Source of the DNA: Lachnospiraceae bacterium | GTDB lineage: Bacteria; Bacillota; Clostridia; Lachnospirales; Anaerotignaceae | Direction: 5' to 3' | Assembly (NCBI GenBank): GCA_028695945.1 | Contig: JAQVIB010000026.1 | Span: 1 to 13,396 of the forward strand | DNA: 13,396 nucleotides | In this document: positions 1 through 6,387 of the stretch, one piece after another | Position numbering within the stretch: the stretch's first letter is position 1 | Layout of the letters: the number at the start of each line of letters is the position of its first letter | The notes under the pieces: generated by a model | The model's database searches: none | What the model was told of the DNA's origin: nothing | What the model saw: the letters and a program-made list of their open reading frames with translations, nothing else | Position numbers and translations under genes: made by a program

Positions 1-1424
1 TGGAAGCGGCACCAGCGGCAAAGCTTCGTGATGGCGTTGATATTAAGAAGCAAGAATGGTACAGCCTTGCGGTGGGAAGCCGAGAAAACGTCCACTTCGC
101 AAGCCCTACGGTGGAAAATCTTTTTTCAACAAGAAGTACAGAGTATACCTGGGTTGTACCTATGAGCCGTGTTGTGCAAATTACACGCAACAGCCATGTT
201 CAGTCTGGTATTCTTGTTATTAATCTTCGTTACAGTGGTTTACAGGATGTTCTAAGCAATGTACTGCTTGGTGAAAATGCTTACATTTACCTTACAGACA
301 GTGGTGGGGAAATTTTATATCATCCAATGAAGCAGCTAATAAGCGGCGGACAGGTTGAAGAAAATAACTATACAACGGTAAATCTTGGAGACGGAAACTA
401 TGTAGATACTCTTGGCGGACAAAAGAGAGATATAGCTATAAAAACTGTTGGGTACACAGGGTGGAAAATTGTTGGAGTTATTCCACAGGGAAGTGTTACA
501 TTAAGCACTTTTAAAAGCAATTTATTTGTTGTATTTTTAATGCTATTCTTTCTTACAGCTTTGGTGGTTATAAATTCCTATATTTCAAAACGTGTTTCAT
601 ACCCAATACTAAAGCTGGAACAATCTGTAAAGGAATTGGAGGAGGGCAATTGGAATATACCCATACAGGCATCGGGATTTTACGAGGTTAGGCATTTAGG
701 TGTGGCAATAAGCAGTATGGCTCTGCATATTGAAGAGCTTATGAGTGACATAGTTAAAGAGCATGAGGAAAAACGAAAAAGTGAGTTAACTGCTTTACAA
801 AACCAAATAAATCCTCATTTTTTATACAATACACTAGACATTATAGTTTGGATGATTGAAAATGAAAGGCAAACAGAGGCAGTTCGTGTGGTTACTGCCC
901 TTGCACGGTTTTTTCGCATAAGTTTAAGCCGTGGGAAAAATATAATAACTGTTGCAGATGAAATTGAGCATGTAAGGAACTACCTTATGATACAGGAAAT
1001 GAGATTTAAAAATCGCTTTCACTACACTTTTAATGTGGACGAAGATGTGGAGGAATTGGGTACAATTAAGCTTATTTTACAGCCTCTTGTGGAAAACTCA
1101 ATTTACCATGCCATGGAATTTATGGACGGGGATGGAGAAATAGAAATTAAAGGTTGGAAAGAAAATGATAAAGTAAAATTGCTTATTAGGGATAACGGAT
1201 GTGGAATGACGGAGGCAGAGGTTGACCACCTTTTATACGGGGAACCGATTGTATCTCAAAAAGGTTCGGGTGTTGGAGTTAGAAATGTTCAGGACAGAAT
1301 TAAGCTTTTGTTTGGCGAGGAATATGGACTTTCCATAAAGTCAGAGCCGGATGAGGGTACAGATGTACTTGTAACTATGCCTGCTGTGGCGTATAGCGAC
1401 CTTGTAAAAAGGGGGCTGGAATAG
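1..1424 (+). CDS. CACHE-HAMP sensor histidine kinase, YesM/LytS type (5' partial)
   Basis: The reading frame is open from base 3 to the TAG at 1422-1424 (473 visible codons). A GTG at 72 lies in the middle of a conserved domain, so it is not the start; the true start is off the left edge. In order one sees the end of an extracellular CACHE-like domain (about 3-500, with GENAYIYLTDSGGEILYHP), a membrane helix (about 522-581), a HAMP linker (about 585-735), a His_kinase domain with the phosphoacceptor motif NPHFLYNTLD (His codon 816-818), and a HATPase_c domain with N-box LVENSIYHA, G1 DNGCGM and G2 GSGVGVRN. This is the family that usually pairs with YesN-type AraC response regulators and senses sugars or their binding proteins. 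The adjoining binding-protein genes and mgl operon suggest it controls galactose uptake; that role is inferred. The second membrane helix expected at the N-terminus is outside the window. Confidence 0.93.
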   Translation, partial: EAAPAAKLRDGVDIKKQEWYSLAVGSRENVHFASPTVENLFSTRSTEYTWVVPMSRVVQITRNSHVQSGILVINLRYSGLQDVLSNVLLGENAYIYLTDSGGEILYHPMKQLISGGQVEENNYTTVNLGDGNYVDTLGGQKRDIAIKTVGYTGWKIVGVIPQGSVTLSTFKSNLFVVFLMLFFLTALVVINSYISKRVSYPILKLEQSVKELEEGNWNIPIQASGFYEVRHLGVAISSMALHIEELMSDIVKEHEEKRKSELTALQNQINPHFLYNTLDIIVWMIENERQTEAVRVVTALARFFRISLSRGKNIITVADEIEHVRNYLMIQEMRFKNRFHYTFNVDEDVEELGTIKLILQPLVENSIYHAMEFMDGDGEIEIKGWKENDKVKLLIRDNGCGMTEAEVDHLLYGEPIVSQKGSGVGVRNVQDRIKLLFGEEYGLSIKSEPDEGTDVLVTMPAVAYSDLVKRGLE

Positions 1425-2381
1425 ATGAGCAAAAAGGGAATGTTCCTATTTGTTGCAGTTGGAAGCCTGCTTATAATGCTGTTTTTAGCCTCATCAACAG
1501 ATTGGCTTATTACAGAAAAGGCGGTAGAAATACATCAGGTTTCGGTACTGGTTGATGCAGAGGATGACCACGGGTTGGGTAATTTTAAAATGGGACTGGA
1601 ACAAGGGGCAATGCGTTTAAATGCAGACCTAAGCTTTGTTACATTGTATGATGAAAAAGAGCCTGAGCAACAGGGAACTCTACTTTTAAGAGAAGTTAGT
1701 AGTGGGGCACAGGGAATTATATTATTAGCAGAAAACACGGCTAGCATGGAGAATATGCTTGGAGATGTTCCTGTAAATGTTCCCGTTGTAATTTATGGTT
1801 CATCTGTGGATTCTCCAAGGGCTAAAGCTGTACTTTCCCCTAGTTGGGTTAGCATGGCAAGGGATTTAGCAAAAGTTATAATAGACGAAAATGGAAATAA
1901 ATTAAAGGTTACAATTGTAACAACCACAAAAAACAGAACAAATGTTGAAACTATGAAAAACACTATGTTACAGGCTATTACACAGACTGGGGCAGAGGTT
2001 AGTTTGGTTCAGTTACAAAACCTTGAGGATGTTAAAACTTTGGTAGACGGCCTTGCAGCACAAGGTGGAAATATTGTGGTTACACCAGAACTTAACACCC
2101 TTGAGGTATTGGCACAAAGCATTGGAACGCAAGCAGACAAGCTGCCTATATATGGTATTGGTTGGAGCGGAGACATTTGGCATTCAGTGGAAAATGGCAA
2201 TATAAAGGCAACGGTTGCTTGTAATGACTACAACGGAGGTTATTTGGCATTACAGAAACTTAAAGCAAGTTTGGAGGGCAAAAATGACAACGGGGAAGGC
2301 AGTGAGATTCCCTACGCAGTGGTGAACAAAGAAAATTTGTACAGCGACGAAATTGAAACAATGCTATTCCCTATTTGGTAA
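1425..2381 (+). CDS. Membrane-anchored sugar-binding-protein-like protein (Peripla_BP_4/LacI fold)
   Basis: This 318-residue protein begins directly after the kinase stop codon (TAG then ATG with no gap), so the two are probably translationally coupled. The upstream purine run (AAGGGGGCTGG) is an atypical ribosome binding site. Residues 7-22 form one hydrophobic helix after a Lys-rich tip. There is no Cys in a lipobox position, so it is likely a signal anchor rather than a lipoprotein. The rest resembles a type I periplasmic binding fold: an early QVSVLVDAEDDHGLGNF strand-loop, a central GIILLAEN segment where ligand-binding proteins carry their inter-domain residues, and VVTPELNTLEVLAQSIG later on. 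Similarity to any characterised protein is weak, and the galactose-site residues of MglB cannot be recognised. Best guess is an extracytoplasmic sensory partner of the kinase; it could also be a non-binding structural relic of a transporter component. Confidence 0.75.
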   Translation: MSKKGMFLFVAVGSLLIMLFLASSTDWLITEKAVEIHQVSVLVDAEDDHGLGNFKMGLEQGAMRLNADLSFVTLYDEKEPEQQGTLLLREVSSGAQGIILLAENTASMENMLGDVPVNVPVVIYGSSVDSPRAKAVLSPSWVSMARDLAKVIIDENGNKLKVTIVTTTKNRTNVETMKNTMLQAITQTGAEVSLVQLQNLEDVKTLVDGLAAQGGNIVVTPELNTLEVLAQSIGTQADKLPIYGIGWSGDIWHSVENGNIKATVACNDYNGGYLALQKLKASLEGKNDNGEGSEIPYAVVNKENLYSDEIETMLFPIW

Positions 2382-2418
2382 ATTCTAAGATGTTTATTTA
2401 CGAAAAGCAGGTGAATTT

Positions 2419-3447
2419 ATGGAGGATAGAATGAATAAAACTAGGAAGATTGGATTAGTTGTAGTAGCGGCATTTACAGTTTGCGTTGTGGCAGTATTTG
2501 CCAAATTTCACAAAAGTGAGACTAAACAGAAAAACAGCATTAAGATAGGTGTGTCTATATACGAAAGCAACGATACCTTTGTGGACTTAATGGTAGATTC
2601 TATGGAAGAAAAGGCAAAAAAATACGAGTTGGAAACGGGTATTAAAGTTAACCTAGATGTTTCAAGTGCCAAAGAGAGCCAGCGAACACAAAATGAGCAG
2701 ATTAAACGCTACATTTCCCTTAATTACGATGTAATTTGTGTAAATTTGGTGGACCGCACAAATGCCTCTACCATTATTGATGCTGCAATGGATAAAAATA
2801 TTCCTATTGTATTTTTTAACAGAGAACCTGTGGCAGAGGATATTTTTAGATGGGAAAATATATATTATGTTGGAACAGACGCTAAGGCCACAGCAGTTTT
2901 GCAGGGACAGATACTTATAGATGCATACAATAAAAATCCTGAAATGCTGGACAAAAACGGAGATGGAAAACTACAATATGTTATGCTTGAGGGTGAAATG
3001 GGTCATCAGGATTCAATAATACGTACAGAATGGTCGGTACAGACCCTTATTGATTATGGTATGCCCATGGAAAAAATTGAAAGTGCAGTAGCAAACTGGC
3101 AACGAAACCAAGGAGCAGCACTAATGGAACAATGGATTAATACATATGGAAAGGAAATAGAGGTTGTGCTGTGCAATAACGATGACATGGCGTTGGGTGT
3201 ATGCGATTCACTTGCAAAAGCAAACATTGAAGATATTGCAGTAGTGGGAATTGATGCTACACAGGCTGGGGTTAAGGCTGTGGAAGAAGGAAAATTATTA
3301 GGTACAGTGGACTGCAATGCCGCTAAACAAGGAGAAACTATTTTTGACATTGCGGCTGGTATTTGGGCCGATGGAAGTGTACCAAACAATGTGAAGTTGG
3401 AAAACGAGAGGTACTTTCGTGCTCCTTTAATCAAAGTTACGAAATAA
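2419..3447 (+). CDS. Membrane-anchored galactose/glucose-binding protein, MglB paralogue
   Basis: A 342-residue periplasmic binding protein of the MglB family. Residues 11-28 are a hydrophobic anchor; the only nearby Cys (22) sits in FTVC, which is not a lipobox, so the protein is probably tethered by an uncleaved helix. Aligned by eye to E. coli MglB it keeps D52 and F54 (D14, F16), N134 in FFNREP (N91), H196, D198 and R202 in GHQDSIIR (H152, D154, R158), W227 (W183), N254 in NND (N211) and D279 (D236). The EF-hand-like calcium loop DKNGDGKLQ (178-186) and E248 (E205) are also present. The N256 position is Cys 299. It is not followed directly by transporter subunits but sits behind the kinase gene, which suggests a sensing role. 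A second ATG at 2431 has GGAGG 5 nt upstream and could be the true start (338 residues); the 2419 start has AGGTG. Both remain possible. Confidence 0.88.
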   Translation: MEDRMNKTRKIGLVVVAAFTVCVVAVFAKFHKSETKQKNSIKIGVSIYESNDTFVDLMVDSMEEKAKKYELETGIKVNLDVSSAKESQRTQNEQIKRYISLNYDVICVNLVDRTNASTIIDAAMDKNIPIVFFNREPVAEDIFRWENIYYVGTDAKATAVLQGQILIDAYNKNPEMLDKNGDGKLQYVMLEGEMGHQDSIIRTEWSVQTLIDYGMPMEKIESAVANWQRNQGAALMEQWINTYGKEIEVVLCNNDDMALGVCDSLAKANIEDIAVVGIDATQAGVKAVEEGKLLGTVDCNAAKQGETIFDIAAGIWADGSVPNNVKLENERYFRAPLIKVTK

Positions 3448-3476
3448 AAAAATTATGCAACTTGTACAGTTTTTTT
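3446..3476 (+). terminator. Weak terminator-like A-tract/T-tract hairpin
   Basis: Seven A's (3446-3452, partly in the stop codon) face seven T's (3470-3476). Between them, TTATGC and GTACAG pair imperfectly (one mismatch, two G-U pairs) around a 5-nt loop. The stem is AU-rich and weak. It is plausible as a leaky end to the sensory operon just before the mglB promoter, but it is not a convincing intrinsic terminator. Confidence 0.3.
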
Positions 3477-3480
3477 GTAA

Positions 3481-3540
3481 AAATACTATAAATTTGGATA
3501 AAACGCAGTGAAATATCGAATAATTTTTATAGTGTATTTA
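3481..3540 (+). promoter_or_regulatory. Imperfect inverted repeat upstream of the mglB promoter (possible operator)
   Basis: ACTATAAA at 3485-3492 is matched by TTTATAGT at 3526-3533. The similarity extends outward: the left arm AAATACTATAAATTT resembles the reverse complement of the right arm (AAATACACTATAAAAATT) with two extra bases. The right arm ends about 33 bp before the -10 box, immediately upstream of the place where a -35 would be, as expected for an activator site. The assignment to the response regulator of the upstream kinase is inference. The whole stretch is A/T-rich, so chance similarity is possible. Confidence 0.35.
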
Positions 3541-3550
3541 AAAATATCTT

Positions 3551-3579
3551 ATTTTTTTTCTGCCGCTTGCTGATATAAT
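3551..3579 (+). promoter_or_regulatory. Extended -10 promoter for mglBAC-gal
   Basis: A perfect TATAAT lies at 3574-3579, preceded by TG at 3571-3572, giving the extended -10 pattern TGnTATAAT. At 16-18 bp upstream only a T-run is present, with no match to TTGACA. This combination fits a sigma-A promoter that depends on an activator. The predicted transcript starts near 3586, leaving a leader of about 115 nt before mglB. Confidence 0.65.
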
Positions 3580-3597
3580 GTAATCATAGCAATAAAC

Positions 3598-3635
3598 AGA
3601 GAATGTGAATTGAGGGAAAATATTTTACGTTCTCT
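3598..3635 (+). other. Leader stem-loop 1 in the mglB 5' UTR
   Basis: AGAGAATGT (3598-3606) pairs with ACGTTCTCT (3627-3635) as a 9-bp stem with one G-U pair. The 20-nt loop contains the palindrome AAAATATTTT, which could fold as an inner stem. No U-tract follows, so it is not a terminator. It sits near the predicted 5' end of the transcript, where it might protect the mRNA from decay. It does not resemble a riboswitch class I know. Confidence 0.4.
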
Positions 3636-3637
3636 AA

Positions 3638-3668
3638 GAAAACACTAGTTTTTTAAATTGATGTTTTC
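3638..3668 (+). other. Leader stem-loop 2 in the mglB 5' UTR
   Basis: GAAAACA (3638-3644) is a perfect complement of TGTTTTC (3662-3668), with a 17-nt loop. An A-run follows the stem and the mglB ribosome binding site begins 18 nt downstream. The stem is weak and AU-rich, and alternative pairing within the T-run of the loop is possible. Confidence 0.3.
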
Positions 3669-3701
3669 AAAAAAGGTATAAATAAAAGGAGGAATTACAT
3701 T

Positions 3702-4766
3702 ATGAAAAAGAAAGTTTTAGCAACAGTTTTAGCGTCAATGATGGTGTTCTCACTTGCAGCTTGTGCACCAAAAGCAGCAGCTCCTGCACCAGCCCCAACA
3801 GCAACAGAGGAAAAGAAAGACGCTACAACAGAAACACCAACAGAAGCACCAACAGTAGGCGTACTTATTTACAAATATGATGATACATATATTTCTACTG
3901 TACGTAATGCATTAGAAACAGCTTTAAATGGCAAAGCTGAGGTTATTATGCAGGACGGCAAGGGCGACCAAGCTACACAAAATGACCAGCTTGACGTTTT
4001 AATTGAAAAAGGCGTAAATGTTCTTTGTGTTAACATGGTAGATGCAAAAGCAGCTTCAGGCGTTGTAGAAAAAGCAAAAGCAGCTGGCATTCCAACAGTA
4101 TTCTTTAACAGAGAGCCAGACGCAGAAGTTGTAAAATCATATGACAAAGCAGTATTCATTGGTACAAATGCTGCAGATGCTGGTAAAATGCAGGGCGACA
4201 TCATCAAAGACCTCTTTGATAAAAACCCAGCTTACGATATCAATGGCGATGGCAAAGTTCAGTATGTTATGTTCCAAGGTGAACCTGACAACCCAGAAGC
4301 TATTGCACGTACAAAATATAGTGTAGATCAGGCTGTTGCTGATGGAGTACAGATGGATCAGGTTGGCGAGACTCAGGTTTGCAACTGGGATACAGAACAG
4401 GCTCAAAAAGCAATGGAAGCTATGCTTGCAGCAAACGAAGGCAAAATTGAATTAGTAATTGCAAACAACGACGGTATGGCAATTGGCTGTATTGCAGCCC
4501 TTACAAACATTGGTTACAATGTTGAAGGCGGCGACAAATTTGTACCTGTAGTTGGTGTTGATGCTACTGATGCAGCTAAAGACGCTATTGCAAAAGGCAC
4601 AATGAGTGCAACAGTTCTTCAGGATGGTGAAGCAATGGGTAATGCAATTGCACAGGTTGCTCTTAATGCAGCTGCAGGGGCTGACTTCCTTGAAGGCACA
4701 AGCTATGAATTTGATGAATCAGGAGTTGCAGTACGTATTCCTTATGCTCCTTACACAGGTGAATAA
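3702..4766 (+). CDS. mglB: Galactose/glucose ABC transporter substrate-binding lipoprotein
   Basis: A 354-residue secreted lipoprotein that captures sugar outside the membrane and delivers it to MglC/MglA. The signal peptide ends in lipobox LAAC (Cys 21), followed by an Ala/Pro/Thr/Glu-rich tether to about residue 50. The binding fold starts at VGVLIYKYDDTY. Family residues seen, with E. coli numbering from memory, are D61 (D14), N136 in FFNREP (N91), R203 (R158), W229 in CNWDTEQAQ (W183), N256 (N211) and D287 (D236). The calcium loop DINGDGKVQ (179-187) and E250 are intact. Departures are Y63 for F16, N197 for H152, E199 for D154 and Q307 for N256, so the preferred sugar or its affinity may differ from the E. 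coli protein. A strong AAGGAGG (3686-3692) precedes the ATG by 9 nt. Most glycine codons are GGC, unlike the preceding genes, which fits high expression. It is the first gene of the transport operon. Confidence 0.95.
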   Translation: MKKKVLATVLASMMVFSLAACAPKAAAPAPAPTATEEKKDATTETPTEAPTVGVLIYKYDDTYISTVRNALETALNGKAEVIMQDGKGDQATQNDQLDVLIEKGVNVLCVNMVDAKAASGVVEKAKAAGIPTVFFNREPDAEVVKSYDKAVFIGTNAADAGKMQGDIIKDLFDKNPAYDINGDGKVQYVMFQGEPDNPEAIARTKYSVDQAVADGVQMDQVGETQVCNWDTEQAQKAMEAMLAANEGKIELVIANNDGMAIGCIAALTNIGYNVEGGDKFVPVVGVDATDAAKDAIAKGTMSATVLQDGEAMGNAIAQVALNAAAGADFLEGTSYEFDESGVAVRIPYAPYTGE

Positions 4767-4793
4767 ATAACAACAGTATAAAACAATCTAATG

Positions 4794-4830
4794 CGGGTCG
4801 CACAGTGGGATTATTCCGCTGTGCGATTTG
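4794..4830 (+). other. Strong stem-loop in the mglB-mglA intergenic region
   Basis: TCGCACAGTGG (4798-4808) pairs with CCGCTGTGCGA (4816-4826), giving 11 bp with one G-U pair and a 7-nt loop (GATTATT). Flanking G-U pairs and C4794-G4830 can lengthen it. The following bases (TTTGTAATAA) are not a proper U-tract. Such hairpins after binding-protein genes commonly stabilise the upstream mRNA or partly stop transcription, giving far more binding protein than ATPase and permease; that role is inferred here. Confidence 0.75.
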
Positions 4831-4860
4831 TAATAACCGGAAGTGTGGTGAAGTTGTCAT

Positions 4861-6357
4861 ATGGCAGAGACTTATTTATTAGAAATGAATGATATTGAAA
4901 AGCAGTTCCCTGGGGTTAAGGCATTAGACCATGCCAAGCTGAAGCTTCGTGCTGGAACCGTACATGCCCTAATGGGTGAGAATGGTGCGGGCAAGTCCAC
5001 ACTGATGAAATGCCTTTTTGGTATTTATAAAGCCGATGTTGGGCAAGTTATTATTGATGGCAAGGAAACAAATTTTACAGGGCCAAAGAATGCCCTGGAC
5101 AACGGCGTTGCAATGGTGCATCAAGAGCTTAATCAAGTTCTAAAACGCAGCGTTATGGAAAATATCTGGCTTGGACGTTTTCCTAAAAAATACGGACTAA
5201 TAGACCATAGATTAATGTATAATAAAACAAAAGAAGTATTTGATGAGCTTGATATTCCTGTTGACCCACGTACTATTATTGGAAAATTAAGCGTATCTCA
5301 GCGTCAAATGGTGGAAATTGCTAAGGCAGTTTCCTATAATGCAAAGATTTTAGTACTGGACGAGCCTACCTCATCCCTTACACAGGAGGAGGTTGAGCAC
5401 TTATTTGTTATTATTAATAAACTGCGTAACCGTGGTGTTGCCATGGTTTACATAAGCCATAAAATGGAAGAGATTCTTCGTATCTCAAACGAAGTTACAA
5501 TAATGCGTGACGGGCAATGGATTGCCACTGAAAAAGCAGCAGACTTAACTACAGATAAAATTATTAAACTTATGGTAGGACGTGACCTAACCCATAGATT
5601 TCCACCTAAAACCAATGTACCTGGTGATGTGGTTTTGGACGTTCAAAATCTTACAGGTAAATATATGCCAAGTTGCAAAGATGTAAGCTTTCAGCTTAAA
5701 AAAGGTGAAATATTGGGCGTTGCAGGATTGGTAGGCAGTAGAAGGACTGAGCTTTTAGAAACAATTTTTGGAATTGCTCACCACGAAAGTGGTAAGATTA
5801 TTAAAGATGGCAAGGTTGTAAATAACAAGGATAGTCGTACTGCTATTAAAAATGGATTTGCCATGCTTACAGAAGAAAGACGTGCCACAGGTATTTTTGG
5901 TGGTATGAGTATTACCTTTAATTCGGTTATTGCAAATATAGAAAAATATAAAAAAATGCTGTTTTTATCCAACGGCAAAATGAATTCAGATACAAAATGG
6001 GTTATAGATAGTATGCGTGTTAAAACGCCATCATACCGTACAGCAATACGTTCCCTTTCAGGTGGAAATCAGCAAAAGGTAATTTTGGGAAGATGGCTGC
6101 TTACAAAACCGGATATTTTGCTTTTAGACGAACCTACAAGGGGTATTGATGTTGGTGCAAAGTACGAAATTTATCAGCTTATTATTAATCTGGCAAATGA
6201 GGGTAAAAGCGTTATTGTTGTTTCATCTGAAATGCCTGAACTTTTAGGCATTTGCGACAGAATTATGGTTATGAGCAACGGACGTTTATCTGGTATACTT
6301 AATATTGAGGACGCAACTCAGGAAGAGATAATGCGTTTGGCGGCACAGTATATTTAA
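4861..6357 (+). CDS. mglA: Galactose/methyl galactoside ABC transporter, ATP-binding protein
   Basis: A 498-residue double ATPase that powers sugar import from the inner face of the membrane. The first nucleotide-binding domain has Walker A GENGAGKST (39-47), signature LSVSQRQMVEIAKA and Walker B ILVLDEPTSSLT. The second has the degenerate Walker A GLVGSRRTELLETIFG, lacking the Lys, as is usual for the MglA/RbsA/XylG family, followed by LSGGNQQKVILGRW and ILLLDEPTRGIDVGA. Length is normal for the family. The upstream ribosome binding site is weak (GTGGTGA, about 10 nt from the ATG) compared with those of mglB and mglC, which fits lower synthesis than the binding protein. It is 94 nt behind mglB, separated by a strong stem-loop, and 30 nt ahead of mglC. 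Confidence 0.96.
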   Translation: MAETYLLEMNDIEKQFPGVKALDHAKLKLRAGTVHALMGENGAGKSTLMKCLFGIYKADVGQVIIDGKETNFTGPKNALDNGVAMVHQELNQVLKRSVMENIWLGRFPKKYGLIDHRLMYNKTKEVFDELDIPVDPRTIIGKLSVSQRQMVEIAKAVSYNAKILVLDEPTSSLTQEEVEHLFVIINKLRNRGVAMVYISHKMEEILRISNEVTIMRDGQWIATEKAADLTTDKIIKLMVGRDLTHRFPPKTNVPGDVVLDVQNLTGKYMPSCKDVSFQLKKGEILGVAGLVGSRRTELLETIFGIAHHESGKIIKDGKVVNNKDSRTAIKNGFAMLTEERRATGIFGGMSITFNSVIANIEKYKKMLFLSNGKMNSDTKWVIDSMRVKTPSYRTAIRSLSGGNQQKVILGRWLLTKPDILLLDEPTRGIDVGAKYEIYQLIINLANEGKSVIVVSSEMPELLGICDRIMVMSNGRLSGILNIEDATQEEIMRLAAQYI

Positions 6358-6387
6358 GCAAGGTTGCCAAATTAAAGGAGGTACATC

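Noticed and set aside
72..74. GTG at 72 as the start of the histidine kinase
   Set aside because: The frame is open to the left edge and the upstream codons continue a CACHE-like domain sequence (KKQEWYSLAVGSR), so 72 is internal and the gene is truncated by the window.
2479..2490. Lipobox in the 342-residue MglB paralogue (Cys 22)
   Set aside because: The residues before Cys are F-T-V, which do not fit the L-(A/S)-(G/A)-C pattern; a membrane anchor is more likely.
3495..3515. Possible CcpA catabolite-repression site around AAAACGCAG
   Set aside because: Only the central A-rich CG half resembles the cre consensus; the flanking TG and CA bases are missing.
4827..4836. Intrinsic terminator after mglB
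   Set aside because: The strong hairpin is followed by TTTGTAATAA, not a U-tract, and mglA is plainly part of the same transport unit.
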